A stretch of DNA of 64,000 nucleotides from Carettochelys insculpta (taxonomy: Eukaryota; Chordata; Testudines; Carettochelyidae): contig NC_134152.1 in the NCBI RefSeq assembly GCF_033958435.1, positions 11,704,001-11,768,000 on the forward strand, given 5' to 3'. Under the pieces are notes generated by a model. It saw only the letters and a list, made by a program, of their open reading frames with translations. It did no database searches and was not told the DNA's origin. How positions within the stretch are numbered: position 1 is the stretch's first letter; every line of letters starts with the position of its first letter. Shown in pieces: positions 56,880 to 64,000 of this stretch. Made by a program: the position numbers and the translations under genes.

Positions 56880-57499
56880 AGAGACTTTTCCAAGGTCACA
56901 TGGGAGCCAGTTCTAACGCCAGGAATAGAATTCACATGTCAAGTTTCAGTCCACTAACGTGCATAAAACCTCACTAGATTGCAGCAAGCAGAGCACCTCA
57001 CTTGTCTGCCTCCCAGAGCCACAAAACTGGGCTGTGACATGGAGCAGCATGGAGCCTGTCATGTCTGCAGGGTTAACAGCCCTGGCAACTTGTTACACTC
57101 CAGTCCTCCCAGGCTGGCAGAGATACCCATTCAATTGCCTCCAGGCAGATGGCAGGTGCCAAGTGACATGATAGTAAGCGCTGACCCTTTGTTCAGCAGT
57201 TTGAATGTCCACATCCCTTGGAGGCAGGCAGGCAGCATTAGCCATGCTACTGGTAATGGGGAAACTGGCACAGGTGAGTTAAATATTCTATCCATCTGCA
57301 GGCAGGTGTTAGGAATGAAGATGGGCCAAGAAGGTCAGTTTGGAACAAAATATCAGAGTTTAGATCTGGGGTTTTAGTTCTGGCCCAGTACTAGCAGAGA
57401 GACAGATTTGGGACATTCTAAAGAGGGCTCACGTCTACTTCCAATTCCTTTTGCATTAAGTATTTGTCTACAACTCCGCTACATGCTAGAGCAGCAGTG
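56880..57499. other. No gene recognised
   Basis: No recognised content. Confidence 0.3.
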
Positions 57500-57690
57500 T
57501 GGGTACAGCACTGGTCTGGGATTCAGGAGCACTGAGGTCTGATCTTGACTCTGTTGTTGATCTGCTGAGACACTCTCAGCAAGAGATGGCCTTAGTTTAC
57601 CCATCTGTAGAATGAGGATTGCGACACTGGCTTCCACTCTAGAGCATTTGAGGTCTACAGATGCAAAGGGCTATGTAAGAGCTGGGTGTT
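57500..57690 (+). mobile_element. MIR-like SINE
   Basis: 'gtacagcactggtctgggattcagg', 'tcttgactctgttgttgatctgctg', 'agtttacccatctgtagaatgagg' and 'tgcaaagggctatgtaagagctgggtgttatt' in MIR order, nearly full length. Confidence 0.75.
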
Positions 57691-58054
57691 ATTGGGGACA
57701 GAAAGAATAAAAGAATCAGATCCATGAAGGACTTAACACATGGAGAGCAGAGTAACTTCCTCCCTTCACTTTCCTGTACCTCGTCTCAGAAATATGTCAG
57801 GGGAAATACTCCGGCCTGAATTTCACTCCCTTTTGAAGCTTCGCTATTGTACATACACACCCAGTGGCAACCACCCCCTGGTGGTTCAGGAATGTTCTCT
57901 GTTAATTACTGGATGTTGTAATTCTGATGGTAATTTTTAATATGCTTTTAAACGGAGTTTACAGTTAAAACAACTCCTTGCTCAAGGATCTTTCCCCACA
58001 CCTGCCTACTGATGCTTTTACAAGGGCAAATGTTTTCAGCATATGCTAAACAGG
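57691..58054. other. No gene recognised
   Basis: No recognised content. Confidence 0.3.
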
Positions 58055-58330
58055 CTTGCAAACAGGGGCCGTGGGTGAAGCTGCTGCCTGGGGAGGTAAG
58101 ATCGCCAGCCTGTGACCCGGTCCATACACCACCCCCTGCTCTGCTCAGATCCCACCGCCTGCCCCACCCCCTTCCCACTGTCTCCCTCTTCAGTCTGCTC
58201 ACGCTCTTCCAGCCAAATCCCTGAACCCCAATGTAGCAAATGACATTTGGAAAAACACCCAACACTGCTCTAAAATGTCCTTCTACAGAAAATGGAGCAT
58301 AGTTTCCACCGCAGGCCAGGCTGGGAAGAC
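58055..58330 (-). repeat. Unclassified interspersed repeat, copy 3 of 3
   Basis: Minus strand: 'ttcccagcctggcctgcggtgg', 'gctccattttctgtag', 'ccaaatgtcatttgctacat', 'ttcagggatttggctggaag', 'ggcagcttcacccac'. It closely matches 37500-37745. Confidence 0.75.
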
Positions 58331-58689
58331 GGGACATACAGAAGATACTGAATGGACATGATATCTCTGCCTCAGTCTGAATGCAGGGAAGGCAGCCAGA
58401 CTTTAGATCCCCTACACCTGATTTTACTCCCTCCTGACTTTGCCTCCAGTGAGCACAGAGAGCTGTGGCTTTTCTACAGGAAAAGGATGTTAACTGTTTC
58501 CCTGACAGTCCATGACAGAGGTGGTCATAGTTTCTCACTGCACATATGGTCTATTGCTTACTCCATCATGAAGCATTCGTAAAGCTTTAGAAGAGCATAC
58601 AGGAAAGTGAAGGTTAATTCCAGCTTCTTGGTCCTCAGATCAGCATCAAAACCAGCTGAGATGCTCTCACTCAGTCATTCAGCAGACAG
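58331..58689. other. No gene recognised
   Basis: No recognised content. Confidence 0.3.
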
Positions 58690-58810
58690 GGAGGCCTAGT
58701 AGCCATAGCAGCAGGCTGGGAATCAGGAAACATGAGTCCAATTGCCTGCTCTGCCACAAAGTTCCTGTGTGACCTTGAGCTAGACACTTTGTCTTTCTGG
58801 GCCAGAACCT
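58690..58810 (+). mobile_element. MIR-like SINE
   Basis: 'ggcctagtagccatagcagcaggctgggaatcaggaaacatgagtcc', 'tgctctgccacaaagttcctgtgtgaccttgag' follow MIR. Confidence 0.7.
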
Positions 58811-59234
58811 CAAAGGTAATGAGGCACTAATGTTTTCAACTGGTAACATTAAAATTCAAAAGCAGTCAGTGGTCTATGTGACAGGGACCAATGAAGAACA
58901 GAACAACTCATGCTTAACAATCAACTTTGTGTCTGAACAATGAACAGCTGTGATGTTAGAAGGGGTCTCCAGCTGGGAGCTGGGGCGTAGATGAGGTTAT
59001 TGGGAAGAGGAAAGGAACAAAAATGCACCTTTAGGAAGCTGCATGGTACCCAGATGAATGAAATAGCATTGCCACTCACAGGTCTTCTGCTAATAGAGAG
59101 ATTTTTACTCCCTGGCTGCAGTCACTGATCCAGGCTCAAGGTTAGAACAGTTCACTTCCAGGATTGCTGGTTAGAGATACGTCTTCTTGCCTGTTAACAG
59201 CACAGGCTTCACCAGACAAAAGCAGCCACCCTTA
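58811..59234. other. No gene recognised
   Basis: No recognised content. Confidence 0.3.
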
Positions 59235-59420
59235 GGGAGGATGGTAGCTCAGTGGTTTGAGCACCAGCCTGCTAAACCCAGGGTTACTAGCTCAGTCCTG
59301 GAGGAAGCCAATTTGGAATCCGAGGCAAATACATTAAACAAACAAACAAAAAAAAACTGTCAGAGATGATGATAGGTCCTGCTGTGAGTGCAGGGGACTG
59401 GACTCAATAACCTATGAGCT
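59235..59420 (+). mobile_element. tRNA-derived turtle-type SINE
   Basis: 'aggatggtagctcagtggtttgagcacc' (A box) and 'gggttactagctcagtcctgg' (B-box region), an A-rich patch with a run of 'aaacaaacaaac', then 'ggtcctgctgtgagtgcaggggactggactcaataacc', the CR1-like tail. Confidence 0.85.
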
Positions 59421-60227
59421 AGTAAAAGACTTTTCACAAGTGAGATGTACCTAAGACAATCAAAATGTGACTTAGTTCTCCCTTAACAAAACACTCTTGT
59501 GAAGGAGGAAACAGTTTTAGCTTCTCGTTTTGCTTCAAAGTTATTCCCTCTCAACAGGCTACACTGGGGTGAGCAATAATTTTTGCAGAGGGGCCACTCC
59601 CCAAATTTTGGTACTGGTCGGGGTGGGGTCTAGAAAGAGAGAGAAAAAGAGTGAGAAACATTTCGTGTGCGAGACAGATTTTGACACAGATTGTGTGCTG
59701 AAGTGTATATACGAGTGTGACTGTGTGTGGGTACAGACTGGTATGTGTGACAATGACACTGTTGTGTGCTGGTTGCTGCTGGGCAAGTTTCTAATAAAAG
59801 CATGATATACTCTGTCGTCTCCCTGTGATGCACTCTCGAGTGAGTCACTTACCATCCAGCCTTTAGACTAGAGCAGCTCCACTGTTTCTTTTCCTCTTCC
59901 CGATCCCTGTTCTGCAGAGATGGGGTATACGGACATGGGAATGCCCTGACTTCAGCACTAAACCTCTCTTCTTTCCCCATCTGCACCGCTAGCAAGAGAA
60001 ACCTAGGAGCATCTTTACTGCAGAGAGTAAGATTGGTGGGGAGAGAGGAAGGGCAGCTGAAAACATGTTGATGGCTGTAATTATGCATGTTCTACTAATC
60101 AGCTGGGACTTGGGGCTGTTTTCCCACCCCAGGGCTATGTACAGCTGGGGAAAAAACAGGATCTCTCTCATCTGATTTCAGACTCAGAATAGCCATTTTC
60201 CAGAGCTGATTGGAGCATTTGCACCCA
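59421..60227. other. No gene recognised
   Basis: 59640-59870 has a (TG)-rich tract and 'aataaaagcatgatatactc' that superficially resembles an LTR R/U5 boundary, but no partner LTR or coding domain was found. Confidence 0.25.
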
Positions 60228-60476
60228 AGGGCAGGTCCACGTAAGATCTGCATCTCCAGCAACGAGAATAACGTCTCTAGATTAGATGTACCTTAGGTCA
60301 AATTTCTGTGGCATCCTCATTGTGGGAGGTTGACAGGAGAAAACTCCTGTTGACTTCCTTATTCCTCATGATCTGGTGAAGTATTGGGGCCAAGGGGAGT
60401 GCCATCAGTCATCAATTTAGAGTGTCCCTACTAGACCTGTTAAGATTAACCCCAGGAGACTGATTTCTGGAGCATC
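60228..60476. mobile_element. Old Harbinger-type MITE
   Basis: 'gttgacaggagaaaactcctgttgacttcc' and 'gattagatgtaccttaggtcaa' are shared in kind with the interior of 24726-25022 and 55986-56879. The ends are eroded. Confidence 0.45.
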
Positions 60477-60599
60477 CATCTTTGGGTAAGTGAAGACAAG
60501 CTCAAAATGAAACTTGGCTGGAATATGCTGATGCTAAACAGAAATATTTCATGGAGATCTGCTTTGAATAATCCTTTACTGAGAAATTTAAGAGAGGCA

Positions 60600-60735
60600 C
60601 TCTACACTCTAGTGCTTTGGGCACTGGGATATTGGAGATGTACATTCAAATCCCTTGCATTAGGCAAAGTGAGGACCTGGGACTCCTACGTGCCAGGCCA
60701 GTGCTCTTATCTCCAGGATAGAAACCCACCCCCTT
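60600..60735. mobile_element. tRNA-like SINE fragment
   Basis: 'ctagtgctttgggcactgggatattggag..tacattcaaatccc' is a tRNA-like head. It is followed by a reversed head ('ggacctgggactcctacgtgccaggccagtgctctta'), suggesting two fragments head to head. Confidence 0.45.
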
Positions 60736-63700
60736 TCAAACCAAAGAGCTAGTTCCAATAAAAAAAACTGACAACAAAAACAAAAAAACAAAACCACCAT
60801 TGAAAAGTCCAGGTTTCAGAACATTTATGAGGGCTTGATTTTGTTCCGATGTAGAATAAAAAAACATATATCAAAACCTCAGAAGTTGTTGTGAAAAGGC
60901 CATGTCCATCCTCTGGCCATCACTACCTATTTATCACAGACTATTTTTTGACAGAAACACTACAAGAAATGCTCAGATTTTTCAAGGGACTGTGGTGCAT
61001 CCTGCAAAATCTAAGTCTACCATCAAGACCAAGTTGTGAGTTTTGAGCAGTTCAGTAGCTTTTGACTCAAGGTCATTAAATTCCTAATACAGGCGTAAAT
61101 GAGTGACACAGACAGGTTCAGTGTTATCCTAGTTATTTTATTTACATTATTTACAGTTCCTACAAAATAGTTTTTCTATCAGAAGGATGCTATGTAGCAA
61201 AAACAGCACACCTCAGATCTACAAAGTGACAACTACAGCCAGCACAAAACCCACAGGACTGACTGGTCTAAGCCTCATGTCTGAAATACTTTAGACTCTC
61301 TGGAACTACAGGTTCACATTCCAGCAGTGGTAACGCGGAGGGGTGAAGGGCTGAGGTAGATACAGTACACTGAGCTCCACGTAGTTCACGACGCATGTCT
61401 GTCAACAAAAATCCTGCCTGACCAATAGGGGTTTGCTTGGTGGAGCCAGCTAAAGCCATCCTCATGACTTAAGTGTGCTTGTCACACAACTCCAGCTGTG
61501 ACACTTTCTGTGGTGCTGCACGTATGCAGTTGATAAACATTTTGGAATCCTTTGGAATGAAAAGCACTACATAAATATACAGCAATATTTTTCCATGGTT
61601 TACAGCAGAAATTTAGGTTGCCCACTGTAATAATGTGATCCTTGACATCTTCTTGCTTTGCTACCTGGTTTAATGCCTTTATAATGCTTCAGCTTATGGA
61701 TGTTAAATATTAGCCAGTAAGACTCATCCTACACAGATGAGGCTTATCAGTTAGAGTTAACTGGTGCATGCTAGAGCAGCAACCCTGCCGGCTGCAGGGC
61801 CACTACAGGCAGAGGTGCTCCAGCCATGCTGGAGTAGCCCTATCCGCTGGGACCCTGGTGGGGAGGCTGTTCCCATTGTGGATGGAGGATGCTCTGGCTA
61901 GGTTGGAGTGCCCCTGCTAGAGGTGTGCCAGGACCAGGCCTGTTCCAGCCTGGCTGGAGCGCCCTCACCCCATGGTGTGCCTAAGACTACAGCTGACAGG
62001 GGCTGTGCCATCTGGGTGAGAGCAGGCCGCTGCAGACGGGGGCTGCTCCAGCCCAGCTCAACTATGATCCAAAATAAAGACTCAAAATTGAAATCATCCT
62101 TATTTTGAAAATTACATTGTATAACTGTAAATTCTTAAAATTAATTAACCAAAAGGTATTATCTGAGAGGCTTTCTCCACCTTCATTTTCCCTTCAGAGC
62201 ATTATTTCAAATACTCACACCTTCAAAATTTCCAATTTTCCACTTTAAGTAACAAATTACTTGTGCGCCAAATCTTCTGTGAAAACCCAGTGACAGAAGA
62301 AGATGGAAGGAACAATGCCTAAAATATGTGGGTTCCTTTCAAAACTGGTGCAGATGACAGTGAAGCAAATAAAACAATAGATCTAACATTAAAATGCACG
62401 AAGACCTTACTGCTGCAAAAAGGAAATGGCTGTTTTATTATTTGCGATATCTACTGAAACAGGCCAAGCTCCAAGACACTACTTTGTGCTCAATGACCTT
62501 CAAGAGGCAGGATGTATTTTATGCTGTACTAGCCTATACTAACGTTACATCCAAGAAATACAGAATGCCAATTACTTTTGGATGGCACAAATTATTTTTG
62601 AGTACAAACCCTGATACTGACTATCTAAAATACAAGTGTGCGCTCTGTAAGCATAGCCCTCACCAGTTAAAACAAACGTCAATTAAAAGGAGGTCAAGGC
62701 AGGCTATTTAAACCACTTTTATCCACCTGAAACAGATAAACCAGAAGACAAAACTAATATAAAACGTGGGTTTACCTTGATTGGAAATAAAACATAATTA
62801 AAACAACGCAACATACAATTACAAAAAGCAGAGAATCCCCCAACACACTCATTTAAAACCAGAAGCATGAAATTTTAAATGTTGAAAACTGAAAGAGGGG
62901 GAACCCTCTATTGATTTAGCTCAAAACCAAGCATTCCTTCTGTTTTAACAACAGCCATAATCAATCTCTGAAAAAATTATAAAGGCCATCACATGTACAT
63001 AACCCCTACTAAATGTTTATTGGTATGTTTGATGAAAGTAAGAGGCTAAGAATGTTTTTGATTATGAATACAAGGAACACACCACAGCAACAATCTATTG
63101 AGAGCTTACCTTTAGAGACTCCAGATTTTACTTTACACCATTTATATCAGATTTGAGAATCCGGACCACATTTTTTTTTTTTTGAAAACAAGGCAGGCAG
63201 AGTCAAGTCTACTACAAAGACCCTACTACAGCTTTACAAACAAACTAGTAAAATATTTTTTTCATTCATTTTATTGATACATGGCTCCCTCCTGGAATAC
63301 TTTTTTATTTCCTAAGCTAGAGTGTGACTAGTTAGAGGTAAAACACCAAGAAAAGAAACCAAAAAGAGTCCCCAAAAAAAAACCCAAAAAACTTCCCACA
63401 TCCCCAAACCAACCAAACCCAGGTTATATGGTGTCAATAGCGAAATTAAAGAAAAAAAATTCAGTATCACAGTACAGCCTGATTATAATAAAAACATTTC
63501 CCAAACTTCCAGGGAGAGCAGAAATCTTCTTCAACCTCCATGTCATCACTCATTGAAATAAAATTTTATAGAAAATTTTATTCAACATACAACATTTTCC
63601 AGCAAAAAAGGCAATATACAGGAAGAGTTGTTGTACACTGCGGCTACAGAAACAAAAAGTACTGGAAAAGAATGTAAAATTAGAAGTGTGAATTGCTGAT

Positions 63701-64000
63701 TCTATTTGTAATGCACCCAAAACTAGACACTCAGCTGGCATTAGCTCCAAAATAAAAGGAAGCAGTCTGGGGACTGAAATAAAACTACACACAATGAATA
63801 TCGACATCAGTGAAATTCACTTGCAGACTCACTCAACAAAATTAACCTCCAAGTGTTCAGTTGTACAGGGTCATTAAATATACAATTTCCTTCTCTCTCT
63901 CTCTTTTTTTTCTTTTCTCTTTTTTTACAAAGTCAACAGCTTACTAAACACTAGTGAGCATGCCCTCTGTGCTGAAAGGATATTTCTTGTGGTTTTCTCC
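60736..64000. other. No gene recognised
   Basis: A/T-rich DNA. Several TTTATT hexamers (AATAAA on the minus strand, for example about 61136 and 63270) and a smooth, stop-rich texture would fit a minus-strand 3' untranslated region of a gene beyond the window, but nothing proves it. A 105-codon frame at 62394-62711 (+) has no recognised domain. A (TC)n/T-rich tract lies at 63891-63926. Confidence 0.3.

Noticed and set aside
59640..59870. LTR-like sequence with AATAAA and a TG-rich tract
   Set aside because: No second LTR, primer-binding site or gag/pol remnants nearby; only a superficial resemblance.
62394..62711. 105-codon frame with CALCKHSPHQ near the end, considered as a small zinc protein
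   Set aside because: No family motif, a single CxxC, an A/T-rich surround, and no splice or start context to support it.
1..64000. CRISPR arrays, bacterial operons, tRNA and rRNA genes
   Set aside because: No regularly spaced direct repeats with unique spacers, no prokaryotic gene spacing; the tRNA-like words all belong to SINEs.

Overview
This is vertebrate nuclear DNA, most likely from a turtle. Three things point there: many CR1 LINE fragments ending in the ATTCTATG-type tail, Penelope-like elements with their pseudo-LTR ends (a tail ending in a GGTGCCACAGGACTT...GACTAACACGGCTACC-like sequence), and PIF/Harbinger-like elements whose ends read GGCT(T/A)CGTCTACAC. tRNA-derived SINEs of the turtle type and MIR-like SINEs add to this. 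A crocodilian or another sauropsid cannot be excluded from sequence alone. There are no bacterial operons, CRISPR arrays or structural RNA genes. Coding density is very low and the window is mainly a record of transposon insertions.

One host gene can be assembled with confidence: a four-exon, 136-residue LITAF-domain protein on the + strand (coding exons 47022-47097, 49121-49180, 51377-51542, 52294-52402). Its exons join in frame through consensus splice sites, and its introns carry a Penelope fragment and an antisense CR1.

Layout. 1-9000: host DNA with decayed repeats, a short TIR element, a palindromic Harbinger-type MITE, and a broken Myb/SANT-like transposon gene (minus strand, near 5 kb). 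9020-11809: a long, decayed CR1 with endonuclease and reverse transcriptase remnants. 12-17.8 kb: Penelope, CR1 and C-rich repeat fragments. 17886-22849: a nearly complete, GC-rich, autonomous-type Harbinger transposon with two convergent split genes, a DDE transposase (+) and a Myb/SANT protein (-). Each gene has exactly one in-frame stop that I could find. 24.7-40 kb: MITEs, CR1s, SINEs, a GC-rich stretch around 36-37 kb, and a 366-bp Penelope-derived palindrome that carries an inverted copy of its own target flank. 40.5-43.1 kb: a decayed Penelope-like element (RT plus GIY-YIG) with a second pseudo-LTR nested in it and bounded by a 13-bp direct repeat. 43-46 kb: MITE, MIR and CR1. 47-52.5 kb: the LITAF-domain gene. 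52.7-61 kb: a LINE zinc-finger tail, a MITE split by a CR1, MIRs and SINEs. 61-64 kb: A/T-rich DNA without a recognisable gene.

The most unusual items are the self-target-copying palindrome at 30.5 kb, the lightly mutated two-gene Harbinger element with its GGGCA minisatellite intron and subterminal repeats, and several nested insertions whose order can be read directly. I did not find evidence for a wholly new biological system.
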